From the NCBI RefSeq assembly GCF_964355755.1, contig NC_092673.1, positions 8,625,001 to 8,689,000 of the forward strand: DNA of 64,000 nt, in the 5' to 3' direction. Below the pieces are notes generated by a model. That model made no database searches. It worked only from the letters and a program-made list of their open reading frames with translations, and was not told the DNA's origin. Source of the DNA: Antedon mediterranea (taxonomy: Eukaryota; Echinodermata; Crinoidea; Comatulida; Antedonidae). The position numbers were made by a program, and so were the translations under genes. Positions 1 to 11,010 of this stretch are shown here, piece after piece. Every line of letters starts with the position of its first letter. Positions within the stretch are counted from its first letter, which is position 1.

Positions 1-162
1 TAATCTACTATTCCATCGATATAGCTAATTAAATTACTGTATGTCAATAAATAAAAAATATTAACTTACAGTATATGTAGCATCCCATTCTCATCACCCC
101 ACAAAGTATAAAAGTGCATGCATGTTCCATATTATGTACGACGTATGAATTGATGGAACGAA

Positions 163-1230
163 CAATCGAGATGAAAATAACGCATGCAATCTCCATTGCA
201 AAATTAGTTCCATTTAAGTATAAATTCTAATATTCCCGACCTCAAAATAATTAGTGTTATAACTACGGTAACTGTATTTAGCTTCCTAGAATTTCGTCCA
301 CCCCTCCGAACATGCTTTCAACATCGTATGAACAAACAAGGTGACCGACTTCATTGCAAAATTAGGTTCCATTGCATTATTGCGAATTTAAGGTTGTTTC
401 CGACTTCGAAGTAATACTTACTTAGAATTTCGCTCACCACCCCATTCCCATCCAAACTTGTTTCCCACATCGTAATATGAACAAACGAGATGACGACTTT
501 ATTACAAAATTACGTTCAATTATTTGCGAATTCACGTTGTGTTCCCAACCTTAAAATAACTGTATCATGTATTTAGCTTGCTTAGAATTTCGCTCACCAC
601 ATTCCCATCCAAACTGTTTCTCACATCGATATGAACAAATGAGATGACAACTTCATTGCACAATTATGATCCATTATTGCGAATTTATGTTCAAATGTTT
701 CCGACATCAAGGTAAAAAGTACCAGCTGAATAAAATATCTAACATATTGCAAAATTAGTCTCTATTATTGGGAATGTTTCCGACATCAAATATTGTTAAA
801 ACTTGATGAAAATGCTGAACTAATTAGGTACCATTATTTATTTATTGTGATATGCATGTTCAACTGTTACATTCTATTACGGTACGTGACATGAAAAGAT
901 TGATAACAAAAGAGAACAAGGCAATATCTCATCTTTTAACATTTAGATAATGGAACCAAATTTTGCAATAAAGACTTTATTGCAAAATTTGGTTCCATTA
1001 TCTAAATGTTTCCGACCTTATGAGTTATTGTTTTGATGAAACAATATGATGAATTTCCCCTCGACTACCTTTAGGCCTACCATCCCTTATTTATTTATTT
1101 ATTATAGGTCACACACACATGTGTAACAAATGAGATGATGAAATTATAACAAATATCCAACTAACAATTTGCGACTTAGGTTCGCCATAGTATTGCAAAT
1201 TTATGTTTTAATGTTTCAGACATCAAAGGA
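163..1230. repeat. Degenerate tandem repeat, ~150 bp unit
   Basis: Related blocks recur at about 163, 328, 477, 632 and 1125. Each has a GAACAAAYGAGATGA-like start, then a CATTGCAAAATTAGGTTCCATT-like stretch, a TATTGCGAATTTA block and a TTTCCGACATC block. Spacing between the three best units is about 149-155 bp. Units have diverged strongly and some are partial, so this is an old decayed satellite or the interior of an old element. No coding potential is visible. Confidence 0.6.
938..1010. repeat. Near-perfect 73 bp palindrome
   Basis: Bases 938-973 are the exact reverse complement of 975-1010, with one unpaired base between them. The arms carry the same block (ATTGCAAAATTTGGTTCC) that recurs singly in the surrounding decayed tandem array, so it looks like a head-to-head duplication of part of one unit. 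Single-stranded DNA or RNA would form a 36 bp hairpin. Confidence 0.85.
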
Positions 1231-2197
1231 AATATAGTCTTATACTGTAGGTATAATAAGTGACAAAAATGTGATCATGTAACTAATATTTTTAAAGAAC
1301 TTATAAATAAAAAACATAGGCCTAAATAACATTGGTCATATACATTTAAAAAAACGGAATTGATTAAAATAGTAAGCAATGTTAAACAAAAAAATATATA
1401 TAATAATCAGTAGAATAACAGGATACATTCATATTCAACGAATAATCATTTTAATTTGAAAACATAAACATAGAAATTCATAAAACCGAACAAAATAATA
1501 ACGGGAATCATGTACCGACAAAAGGAACGTCAAATCAAATTATTACTAGAAAATAATGCAGCAATAGCGTCCCATAACTCAAACACTAAACGCTTTAGCG
1601 CCAAAGGCAAATTGTCCCAGACCATGTCCGCATAACATGCAGACGTGACTTCAGACACTTTCCTTTGGCGCTAAAACGAGTAGTCTCCTTTTCCAGCTGC
1701 TTAGAAAGGGGTCGGTAGGCTTCCCATCATGCATTTCGAGTTTTCTAGATTTTTCGATGAACAGTGCCTTTCGTTTTTTACACTAAAATAGTAAATTGTC
1801 GTCGTATGTTTCAGTTATAATGGTTTAATTTCATACAATGAGTAAAGGTTATTAGGTTAGAAATACTTCGGTTAATAATTTTCAGTTTGTGTTTATTTGG
1901 AAATAAGTAATATCAATATTTATAACACGATTAGCTCGCCAGAAACGTGCTGCCAAATTAAGTGACCTAGCCTTGTGCGATACAGGCCACGCGAACCTCA
2001 TTTGGCAATGTCACTTCATTTGGCGTTACAGGCGACTTGACTGGATCCCGACTTAAAGTCCAAAGTCACTTTGTATTGGGCGACTTTGCGATGGGGCGGC
2101 AGTGTAGGCCTAGTAGACTAGTACTACTACTAGGGCTAGGCCTACCAGGCTAGAAGAGGTAGCATAATAATAGGGCCTGCTGGCTAGCCTACTAGCT
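1231..2197. other. Unassigned AT-rich stretch with one inverted motif
   Basis: No gene is seen. A 14 bp motif, TTTAGCGCCAAAGG at 1594-1607, returns inverted at 1662-1675, suggesting a small hairpin or MITE remnant. Bases 2105-2203 are a cluster of CTAGGCCTA-type words immediately before the gypsy insertion. Confidence 0.35.
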
Positions 2198-2203
2198 AGG
2201 CCT

Positions 2204-2380
2204 TGTGGTAGTATGCAATATCGATCTAGCGCCACCTAGCGGGGATCGAGAGAGGGTTTTAACATGGACGCGAGTCACGATAGTTGATATGTTGAATAAA
2301 TGTTATTTGGATTGTGTTTAACGGTAGTCCTATGTACGTCTGTTTGAGTACAGTGTAGCGACAACAAACAAAACATAATA
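2204..2380 (+). repeat. 5' LTR of gypsy element
   Basis: This 177 bp repeat begins TGTGGTAG and ends CATAATA. It matches 6945-7121 base for base by eye. It contains an AATAAA-type polyadenylation signal (GTTGAATAAATG). It is short for an LTR, which is normal for small Ty3/gypsy elements. Confidence 0.93.
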
Positions 2381-2394
2381 TGGTGTCAGAAGTG
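2381..2394 (+). other. Primer-binding site, tRNA-Leu-like
   Basis: TGGTGTCAGAAGTG begins at the base after the 5' LTR. It starts with TGG, complementary to a tRNA CCA end, and resembles the complement of animal tRNA-Leu 3' ends. The tRNA identity is inferred from general knowledge of tRNA-Leu acceptor stems. Confidence 0.7.
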
Positions 2395-2639
2395 TGTCTG
2401 AATCGACTCATCCAACGCTCAGAAAGGTCAGTAACGATCGATTTCCGAGATACCTACCCCAGCGGTAGCCTAGCCCAGCGAGAATAGCGAGAGCGGTTGA
2501 ACGCTCACACAACGACGCACGACAGCGGACGATTGTAAACAAGTTGCATAGCAACCACAACGCAGTAAACCGCACAGCCTAGCCTAGGAATTAAAGAGAT
2601 TTGAACTCCGTAAGTTATTCAGTAATTATAAGAATAATT

Positions 2640-5600
2640 ATGGCAACGTTCATAAAGCCACCTGAAACATTAATTGTAGATGGCAGTAATCCATCACACG
2701 CATGGAACAAGTGGAAGAGGAAATTTGAGATTTACCTCAAAGCAACAGGGAACTCAAAGAAAGAAACCGAAATCAAAGTAGGTCTGTTGCTAAACTGTAT
2801 AGGCGATAACAGCATTGACATCTACACAAATTTTAAATTCAAGCCTGCAATGCAAAATCCAGAAAATGAAGAAGAAATCCCAGCTGAGGATCCGAACGAC
2901 TACACAGTCATAATGAACAAATTTGACGAACACTTTTCTCGGCGCGACCCACAACTAATGTTACGGCAACGGTTCTGGCATCACTTACAGCGAGAACCAG
3001 GCCAGTCATTTGATTCATGGGTCACAACGGTGAAAGAAAGGGCGGCAGAGTGTAAATTCCCAAAGGAATTTCAAGAAGAAGCAGTTAGAGACAAATTAAC
3101 ATTTTCGTGTACTAACGACTGCTACAAGCTGAAATTATACGACGAGGGTGCAAAGTTATCCTTGACTAAAACTACTAGAATCCTTGCACTGAAAGAGGCA
3201 ACTAGTCAAGAACTCCAGAAGTCTAAAACCGCAACCATTGACCAAGTCCGACCTAAAACAAAGCCGAGACCAGCAACGCAGGGGCAAACCAAGAAACAAT
3301 ACTCACACAACAAGGCAGCCCGCCCACAAACGAATGAGGGGAAATGTCAGAAATGTGGATATTGTGGAAAATCTCACCCATATGGAAAACAGAACTGTCC
3401 AGCAAAATCAGCAACTTGTAATGCATGCGGAAAAACTGGTCACTATAAGGTAGTGTGTAGATCAACTGCAAGCCGATCAAGCAGAGTCAACCAAGTCGAT
3501 GACGAACACCCTTTCCTGATAAGTGGTGTTAGTGTCCAACAAGTTAACAGGTCACAGTTGAAAGACGCACACAAACAACCTGGATGGCACATCAAACTCA
3601 GAGCAGCCGATCAAGAACTGTCATGGTGTATTGATACCGGTGCACAAGTTTCAGTGATGCCAAATATAGTGTATCAAAACCGATTCGGAGATATGTTCCC
3701 AACCGACAAGACGCTAGTGGGTACAGGCGATACACCACTGAAAACACGAGGATTTGTGGACATGAAGCTGAAACAACAACATGGAAACAACTCGGAGATA
3801 GAAGAAAGAGTATATATAGTCGAGAACGCAACAACACTACTGCTAGGAGTTCCAGCAATTCGCAACCTTGGACTGATCCATGAGATACCAGGAACCTATA
3901 GTGTGAAAGCAGTTGACGTCAATTCTCCAATTACAAAGGAGAAAATAAAGGAAGAATACCCAGGACTATTCAGAGGCCTTGGTAAATTAGACGGTGAATA
4001 CACCATCAAACTGAAAGAAGATACCAAACCATTTTGCCTTACAACACCAAGAAGAATTGCCCTACCACTGCTTGAAAAGACAAAGGCAGAGTTAGAGAGG
4101 ATGGTGCAACTTGAAGTTATCGAACCAATCGATGAACCAACCGACTGGTGCGCACCTATAGTTGTGGTGCCGAAGCAAAATGGAGATGTACGAATTTGTG
4201 TTGACTTAACGAAGCTGAATCAGTCAGTACGAAGAGAACTATATCATATGCCAAAGGTAGAAGAGACACTTGGTAAGGTGGCGAATGGAACAGTGTTCTC
4301 AAAACTCGATGCAAACTCAGGGTTTCACCAGGTGAAGCTGAGCCTAGAAAGCACAAAATTAACTACCTTCATTACACCTTTTGGGAGGTATGTGTTTAAA
4401 CGTCTTCCTTATGGGATATCGTCAGCACCGGAGTACTTCCAAAAGCAGATGGACCGAGAGCTGAGAGGTCTAGAAGGTGTTGTATGTCATATGGACGACA
4501 TTCTGATCACTGGCAGCAATCAGACAGAGCACGACAATAGGCTCAATGCAGTACTGAAGAGATTAGACAAAAGTGGTCTAACTCTAAATAGTGCGAAATG
4601 CAAATTCTCTCAGACGAAACTGGATTACTTGGGCCAGATAATCGATGGTGAAGGATTGAGAAAAGACCCAAAGAAAATCGAAGCAATTATGAAAATGCAA
4701 CCACCCACCAATGTCACAGAACTCAGACAGTTCCTAGGAATGGTAAACCAACAGATGAAATTCGTTCCTAACCTGGCAGAGACCACCAAACCATTACGGG
4801 ATCTCATGAAGAAGGAAAATGAATGGGTTTGGGACCAAGCTCAACAAGAAACATTCGTCAAGATACAGAATGAACTAAGCTCAGACAGAGTACTGAAACT
4901 CTACAGCACCACAAAAGAAACCGTTATATCAGCCGATGCGAGCAGTTTTGGACTAGGTGCTGTGCTTCTACAGAAACAAGAAAATGGCGAGCTGAGACCA
5001 GTAGCCTATGCAAGTAGATCCATGACGGCAACGGAACGCAGATATGCACAGATCGAAAAAGAAGCACTTGCCACCACATGGTCACTTGAACATTGGGCCG
5101 ATCTGTTAGTGGGACTCAAGTTTAGAGTCCAAACCGACCACAAACCACTGGTTCCACTTTTCTCTACCAAGAACATTGACGAACTCCCTATACGAGTTCA
5201 GAGATTCCGAATGCGTCTGATGAGGTTTAACTTTGATATAAACCATGTGCCCGGGAAGCTATTATACACAGCCGATGCACTGTCAAGATCGCCGAGGCAC
5301 AAAGAAAGACGTGCAAACGAAGAGATCGACCGTGAAGAAAAGTTAAGGAATGAGGTAGAATGTTTCGTAAACAGCGTGATGGTGACTCTACCAGCATCAG
5401 ACAAGAGACTGGAGGAGATAAGGTCAGAACTGCGAAAAGATGACACTCTAAAAATGGTGATGTACCATGTTCAAGAAGGATGGAACGAGAAATCAGAGGC
5501 ATCCGGCTATCTGCACAGCTACTGGAAAGAAAGAGGTAGCCTTTCTGTACATGAAGGCCTCCTCCTAAAGAGCAAACGTCTAGTAATCCCTCCAAAACTC

Positions 5601-6722
5601 AGAACAGATATTCTACGTTGTCTACATGACAGTCACCAAGGAATTACAAAGATGAGAGCAAATGCAATGTCTTCAGTATGGTGGCCAGGGATATCAAGAG
5701 ACATAGAGAAAGTTGGGAGGAACTGCGAGATGTGCGCAAGATACAGGAGAAGTCAAGCAGAACCAATGCGAGGAACAGAGTTCCCAAACCGACCATGGTC
5801 TAGAGTTGGTACCGACTTTTTCCATTACAAGGGACGTAACTATCTACTTGCTGTAGATTATTACTCAAGAGACATTGAGGTCTGCATTGTCACAAAGAAT
5901 GTAGATACGAAAGAAACTGTTGCCAAATTGAAGAAAATATTCAGTCGTCAAGGCATACCAGACGTCCTGTTCTCAGACAATGGACCACAATACAGCTCTG
6001 ACGAATTCAAAGCATTTGCACAGAGCTGGAGATTTGAACATGTAACATCATCCCCTCATTTCCCACAGTCAAACGGCGAGGCGGAGCGAGCAGTACAAAC
6101 CATCAAATCCTTCATGAACAAGTGTGACGATGAGTATTTGGCAATGCTACAGTACCGTAACACACCACTTCAAAATGGGTATTCACCAACACAGTTGAAT
6201 ATGAGTCGGAGACTAAAGACAAGAGTGCCATGTCACCCAGAAGAGCTCCGACCAAAACTACCAGACCAGACTGACCTTAGACAGAAAGAGGAGAGATATA
6301 GACGTGAAATGAAGAGAAACTTTGACAACCGTCACAGAGCTGCAGATGCGGAACAACTAAGTCCGGGTGACAAAGTATATATACCGGACTTAAAACGTCA
6401 CGGAACAATCACGGGATACCACAAGGCACCCAGGTCCGTGTACATCGATACGGATGGAAAAACAGTGAGAAGAAATCGTGCAATGACACGGAAGCTCACT
6501 AACAACGATGTGATGATGCAAGAACAACCAAAGGAGAGAGATGGTGAGGTGAAGGAAAACCAAACTCCAACCAATCACGATCACTCCAGCGATGCGGGAA
6601 CGCCAACTGAAGCGGACATCCGCAACAACCCGAAGCCACCGGAAGCATCAACACCATCAAATACCAGACCACAACGGAACCGGCGAAGACCACGTTATTT
6701 GGATGAATATGTAACATCCTAA
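2640..6722 (+). CDS. Gag-Pol polyprotein of Ty3/gypsy retrotransposon
   Basis: This single frame of 1360 codons encodes the proteins that package, reverse-transcribe and integrate the element. The frame is open from 2601, but the first ATG is at 2640 (MATFIKPPET), which I take as the start. Gag covers roughly residues 1-230. A cysteine cluster follows at 236-253, then a canonical CCHC knuckle at 260-273 (CNACGKTGHYKVVC). The aspartic protease has DTG at 332-334. Reverse transcriptase spans about 480-690, with the catalytic HMDD box at 617-620, a common variant in Mag-like elements. RNase H has D766, E807 and D833. Integrase has the zinc ligands H996, H999, C1029 and C1032 and the catalytic residues D1059, D1113 and E1149. 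The tail is Pro/Thr-rich. No stop or frameshift interrupts it, so activity is plausible. No envelope gene follows. Confidence 0.93.
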   Translation: MATFIKPPETLIVDGSNPSHAWNKWKRKFEIYLKATGNSKKETEIKVGLLLNCIGDNSIDIYTNFKFKPAMQNPENEEEIPAEDPNDYTVIMNKFDEHFSRRDPQLMLRQRFWHHLQREPGQSFDSWVTTVKERAAECKFPKEFQEEAVRDKLTFSCTNDCYKLKLYDEGAKLSLTKTTRILALKEATSQELQKSKTATIDQVRPKTKPRPATQGQTKKQYSHNKAARPQTNEGKCQKCGYCGKSHPYGKQNCPAKSATCNACGKTGHYKVVCRSTASRSSRVNQVDDEHPFLISGVSVQQVNRSQLKDAHKQPGWHIKLRAADQELSWCIDTGAQVSVMPNIVYQNRFGDMFPTDKTLVGTGDTPLKTRGFVDMKLKQQHGNNSEIEERVYIVENATTLLLGVPAIRNLGLIHEIPGTYSVKAVDVNSPITKEKIKEEYPGLFRGLGKLDGEYTIKLKEDTKPFCLTTPRRIALPLLEKTKAELERMVQLEVIEPIDEPTDWCAPIVVVPKQNGDVRICVDLTKLNQSVRRELYHMPKVEETLGKVANGTVFSKLDANSGFHQVKLSLESTKLTTFITPFGRYVFKRLPYGISSAPEYFQKQMDRELRGLEGVVCHMDDILITGSNQTEHDNRLNAVLKRLDKSGLTLNSAKCKFSQTKLDYLGQIIDGEGLRKDPKKIEAIMKMQPPTNVTELRQFLGMVNQQMKFVPNLAETTKPLRDLMKKENEWVWDQAQQETFVKIQNELSSDRVLKLYSTTKETVISADASSFGLGAVLLQKQENGELRPVAYASRSMTATERRYAQIEKEALATTWSLEHWADLLVGLKFRVQTDHKPLVPLFSTKNIDELPIRVQRFRMRLMRFNFDINHVPGKLLYTADALSRSPRHKERRANEEIDREEKLRNEVECFVNSVMVTLPASDKRLEEIRSELRKDDTLKMVMYHVQEGWNEKSEASGYLHSYWKERGSLSVHEGLLLKSKRLVIPPKLRTDILRCLHDSHQGITKMRANAMSSVWWPGISRDIEKVGRNCEMCARYRRSQAEPMRGTEFPNRPWSRVGTDFFHYKGRNYLLAVDYYSRDIEVCIVTKNVDTKETVAKLKKIFSRQGIPDVLFSDNGPQYSSDEFKAFAQSWRFEHVTSSPHFPQSNGEAERAVQTIKSFMNKCDDEYLAMLQYRNTPLQNGYSPTQLNMSRRLKTRVPCHPEELRPKLPDQTDLRQKEERYRREMKRNFDNRHRAADAEQLSPGDKVYIPDLKRHGTITGYHKAPRSVYIDTDGKTVRRNRAMTRKLTNNDVMMQEQPKERDGEVKENQTPTNHDHSSDAGTPTEADIRNNPKPPEASTPSNTRPQRNRRRPRYLDEYVTS

Positions 6723-6930
6723 TTTCATATAATGAACACTGATCTATAATCACTCACCAAAAATAAAAACACTGAACACTGATTTGATAATGAACAATAT
6801 CGGACCTTTATTGAAACACAGATGGAAATTCAATGATTGACATGATCTTACTCTAAATGTTAATTTGTGTTTAAAGTTAAAGTTTAGTTGCTGCGCGACT
6901 TAAAATTATAAAGCTGATTAATCAATCTCT

Positions 6931-6944
6931 AAGAAAAAGGGAGA
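6931..6944 (+). other. Polypurine tract
   Basis: AAGAAAAAGGGAGA is an all-purine run ending one base before the 3' LTR. This is the expected position of the plus-strand primer for reverse transcription. Confidence 0.85.
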
Positions 6945-7121
6945 TGTGGTAGTATGCAATATCGATCTAGCGCCACCTAGCGGGGATCGAGAGAGGGTTT
7001 TAACATGGACGCGAGTCACGATAGTTGATATGTTGAATAAATGTTATTTGGATTGTGTTTAACGGTAGTCCTATGTACGTCTGTTTGAGTACAGTGTAGC
7101 GACAACAAACAAAACATAATA
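6945..7121 (+). repeat. 3' LTR of gypsy element
   Basis: This 177 bp repeat matches the 5' LTR at 2204-2380 with no difference seen. It is followed by GGCCT, which also precedes the 5' LTR. Confidence 0.93.
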
Positions 7122-7151
7122 GGCCTAGCCTAGGTAGTAGTAGGCTAGTAG

Positions 7152-7783
7152 TTGGGTGTGTCGAAAGCGAAGACCTCGAAAGCAAAGATCGAAGACCGAA
7201 GACCTCGAAAGTGAAGACCCTACGAAATGGTAGTGTGCACAAAATCCGACCAAAATCATACAAAATCGTGATAACACCTTGAATTTACAGATTCAAAAAA
7301 AAGATTTCGATTTTAATCGTTATGTTATCAAAAAACATGACTTTATCTATGAACAAGCTTACGCGTTTTCGCCAATTGAGTTAATATTATGTGATATGGT
7401 TTTACGAACAAACACATCGCGCTATTTGCAAGGCGACGGACGCACAAGAAGGACATCGCACATACTGTAGCATTGAATGGAATGCAATATTAATTAATAC
7501 AGTATTACTACGGTTCCGATAACTTTATGTCACACGTCGCCTACAATTTAAAACCATAGCCAATTGTATAGAAAAGTATGGAAATAAACTACAGTAAGTA
7601 AATTGTAAGAAGTAAAGGATTGCGATAGGCCTATTTAGGCTAATTTTAGAGCCTATATAAAAAGTGTCCGTATCATAGATTTTACACTTGTTTTTAAAAA
7701 TGTTATACGCGTGAATACAACTTAGAGATCATTTTTTTTTTTTTGCATTTAAATATGTTGATATATGTTTATTATCTATAATT
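7152..7783 (+). repeat. Left long terminal inverted repeat
   Basis: The first ~75 bp are a run of short repeats of the form CGAAAGCGAAGAC / CGAAGACCTCGAAAG. After that the arm is unique sequence, matching the right arm up to a TTATCTATAAT block. A 60-70 codon open frame occurs in both arms (7279-7470 here), but it drifts out of register between them and is not convincing as a gene. Confidence 0.8.
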
Positions 7784-9029
7784 AATCGGGAGACTGTTGA
7801 ATAGTCGTCTCATCCACAAGCCTGTGAGATAGAAGGTTGGGGGTTAGAGTGGTTAAGCCCGATAAAAATTCACCATCACTTTTTATTTATAGAGAGTATC
7901 TCTTTTTGTATTTACCAGGGGCAATGCTTGAAAACAAAAGTCAGTTTCTTTTTTTTTACCGTTTGATGATGAGGACACTTGTGGTTGGCGGAACTGGAAC
8001 TTCATTAAGCTTGGTTCCCACTAGAACGTAACGCAAGGACGTAAACGCAACGCAAGCGTTTTAACCAATAGTCCAGTCAATCTAATGATATACCCACCAC
8101 AAATTGCAATAGTAACAAAGCTAGTATTTTTGAATTCTATATAATGTGTAGAACGACATACTAAAAGTCACCAAAAATTAAAGCATTGGGTCAAGGGGTC
8201 AGAGGTCAATAAAGGTCATCTTAAGTCAAAATTAATATGCCCCATTATTTACATATATTTAACCATTTAAAATACATTATATACAAGTGGGATTTATGTC
8301 CTCCGAAAGCTTATTAAATTCCCTATTCAGTGATATCAAAGTTATAGTCATAACATTTTATTTAGAATGTCATTTTTGCGGAAAAACACAACATAATGTG
8401 TCAATTTTGGCTAAAAATGTTGTTTTCGCTGTAAACAACAATGGTATACACACAGGGATACCCTGGGGTGAACATTTCAGTCCAACGCGATACACATGAC
8501 AAGTTCAAGATGCAGATGAGTGACATCTCCGTTCCTGTTGCTTCTGGATGATCTACATTCCATTTTTTCCAGATGGCATTTGTGTTGCCATGGTTACAGT
8601 ATTTATATTGGGATGTATAAGTATTTAAAAAATACAAAGATGTTCAACAGCAGTTTGACAATGACCTCCATGTTGTATGACGTTCGGACCATCTGGGCTG
8701 GATTGTCAACAGACCTGGTGATTGAAAAAGTTTCTATGAGAAGCCTCAAATGGAGTGGGGTTGATACGTGTACCGAGGATTGGGGATGGAAGATCAGATG
8801 ATGGAAACATGGTTCCTCTACACACAGACTTAAAGCCAGAACCTGAGTATCTCCTTGAAGCATTCAGGGGTAACTAGGACTACATGTGGTGAATGCAATG
8901 GCATTTCACTGTACTAATACCCGAACAAGAAAGTGATACTGATGACATATAAGTTGTGAGTCCTTTTCTATTTGAAGGATTAAACAATATCATCCCACAC
9001 GGAGCAATTCAAATAAAAAAGTCTGGATT

Positions 9030-9850
9030 AAAATGATCTTACAAAATATACAAAAATATCACAATATACAGTACAATAATTATAACAAGAGTCAAAGTTC
9101 AAGAATTTAAGAGTCGGATGGCAACTGACAAAAACGAATTTCTTTTCCAGTTTGTTCTACATGCCGGGCATTGAAAGCAACGCCCATGAGGCATGAGCTC
9201 AAAATCACTGAACAAGGCATGGTTAACATTTTTTAGAATAGCTCTAATTTTTTCTAGAGTTTGCATGTCAGAGAAGGAAGATAAGCTACGAAGTTGACAA
9301 CCTATTAATTTAGAACTTAAGTTAACAATTCTTTGTAGTGAGTTTCTCTCTTTGACCCTAAGACTAAAAAACCAGCATATAAAGGAAAAAAGTTAAAAAA
9401 ATTTCTCAATAAAGGAACCATGAGAATTACTTTATCGACATATATATGGTTCAGCTTCCTTAACAGATAAAGTCTCTGGTGTCCTTTCTTTACTATTGCC
9501 TCTGTATTTAATTCCCAGCTGAGATTGTTCTCAAATATAGTACCTAGGTATTTAAAGGAATGGACAATATCACTGGTTCATTTGTGGGGGATACCAGAGG
9601 GCTGCGTCCTTTCTCCTTCCTAAAATCTACAATTATCTCCTTGGTTTTGGTCACATTGAGTTCCAAGTATGAGTTTCCACAAAATTGGATAAAATCATCT
9701 AATGCGGAACCATGACCGTCCTGTGTATTTTGAAGGAGAGACAGCAAGACAGTGTCGTCAGCAAATTTGAAAAGATGACTATTGTCCTGTTTGCTCCGAC
9801 AGTCATCCGTGTATATAATATACAGGAGAGGAGAGAAGACGCAACCCTGC
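9030..9850 (-). pseudogene. Reverse transcriptase fragment of a non-LTR retrotransposon
   Basis: Read on the minus strand from about 9850, the frame shows an RT palm with a QGCVFSPLLYIIYTDD block, then KFADDTVLL carrying the catalytic FADD, then LELNVTKTKEIIVDFRK. The frame is lost near 9560 and continues in another phase with FKYLGTIFENNLSWELN. This is the typical order of RT motifs in LINEs of the Jockey/CR1/L2 group. It is 5'-truncated, frameshifted and inactive. A SINE has inserted at its upstream edge (9857-10195). Confidence 0.8.
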
Positions 9851-9866
9851 GAAGATCAAATACTTG

Positions 9867-10185
9867 AGTGAGTGGCCGAGCGGTTAAGACAGTGGAACCG
9901 TAATCACGTAGCCATAACATCGGCAGGGGTTCAAGGCTCACTCACTCCATGGTTCTGGTGGTAGAACGAGTCTTCTCGGATAAGGACTATAAACCGTAGG
10001 TCCAGTGTACACAACTTGCTCGTGTGCACTTTAAAGAACCTAGTACATCTTTCGAGACGAGTAGGGGGTTACCCCGGTGTATTAGTACTTCACAGCCACT
10101 GATCACCAACTGGGCCCTCTGGGAGATCAGTCTTTGACTGAAGAGGTCACCCAGTATAAAGATAAAAAACAAACAAACAAACAAA
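9867..10185 (+). mobile_element. tRNA-derived SINE
   Basis: The 5' part resembles a Ser/Leu-class tRNA. It has an A-box-like TGGCCGAGCGGTTAAGAC and a B-box-like GGGTTCAAGGC, the internal RNA polymerase III promoter. A conserved body follows with CTCGGATAAGGACTATAAACC and GTGCACTTTAAAGAACC, ending in an (AAAC)n tail. The element is flanked by a perfect 10 bp target duplication, CAAATACTTG, at 9857-9866 and 10186-10195. The tRNA fold is imperfect and the body is far longer than a tRNA, so this is a SINE and not a tRNA gene. Confidence 0.88.
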
Positions 10186-10289
10186 CAAATACTTGTCATT
10201 ACGTACATTCGTTGATACTAACATTATCAACAATCTATCTATAGTAAATCATGAGTTGATTCCAAATTATCAAGACTCATTAATTAATC

Positions 10290-11010
10290 AACAATAGTAC
10301 ATACCGCTAATGAATTTCAATTTTCTTCTAGCTAGCATCATTTTTCCTATTTCATGACGATACAATAGGTACAAGAAAAACATTGTTTGCACCAAATACT
10401 TCCAAAATATAAATATAATATATATAAACATAATTTAGTTTTACGCTATTTTAGGAAAATTTGAGTTTTTGTAAAATGTCAATGACCTTTTGACCTCTAG
10501 TTACGTATAACTGTTGTATTAATTGTTTTGTTAATGTATATTATTAGTAGGATAAATACTCTACACATTGGTACTAAAGCTATTTAGATATGATTATAAA
10601 ACAATGGATTATAGGCATAAACGCTACCCCCTAAACCAAAATTGTTTACATTACATTTGATCAAGAATCAATTTCAATAAGAATAGTACATCATTACTTT
10701 TAAAATTCTTCTAGTTAACATCATGTTTCCTATTTTATATTATCGATAGGTACAGATAAAACACAATTTTGATTAAATGCATATACAATTATGGCACAAA
10801 ATTACAGTTAATCATTTTTTAATTAAAAAAATTAATTTTTGTAAAAGGTCAATAACCTTTTGACCTCTAGTTATATAACTAAATGTTGTATTTAGCTTTT
10901 TTAAATTGCATATTAGAAAGAAATATATATTCTACACATTAATATCAAGATTATTGAGATTGGATTATAAAACCACAAGTTATGGGCATAAATGTTACCC
11001 CCTACCCCAA
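10290..11010. repeat. Tandem duplication, ~370 bp unit
   Basis: Two diverged copies are spaced about 370 bp apart. For example TGACCTCTAG occurs at 10491 and 10861, each preceded by GTCAATRACCTTT and followed later by TACACATT and a TACCCCCTA block. It lies within the TTAA-flanked element and appears non-coding. Confidence 0.7.

Larger units (their letters stand above)
2204..7121 (+). mobile_element. Complete Ty3/gypsy LTR retrotransposon (probably Mag lineage)
   Basis: A full-length element of 4.9 kb has 177 bp LTRs at both ends that read as identical, a primer-binding site directly after the 5' LTR, one long gag-pol frame and a polypurine tract directly before the 3' LTR. The flanks share GGCCT (AGGCCT if the LTR is one base shorter), consistent with a 5-6 bp target duplication. 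That word is common locally, so the duplication alone would be weak evidence. Domain order is gag, protease, RT, RNase H, integrase, the usual Ty3/gypsy order. Identical LTRs and an uninterrupted frame point to a recent insertion that may still be functional. The Mag-lineage label is inferred from the gag and RT style. Confidence 0.93.

Noticed and set aside
2601-2639. Upstream extension of the gypsy gag-pol frame to a TTG at 2601
   Set aside because: This is eukaryotic DNA and the first ATG at 2640 is the more likely start; the 13 extra codons are only open sequence.
7279-7470. Conserved peptide in both long inverted repeats (also 17201-17434)
   Set aside because: Similarity is explained by the repeat arms being copies; the two frames end differently after a shift.
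9867-9960. A tRNA-Ser/Leu gene
   Set aside because: The acceptor and B-box parts are imperfect, a long non-tRNA body and (AAAC)n tail follow, and a 10 bp target duplication encloses the whole, so it is a SINE.
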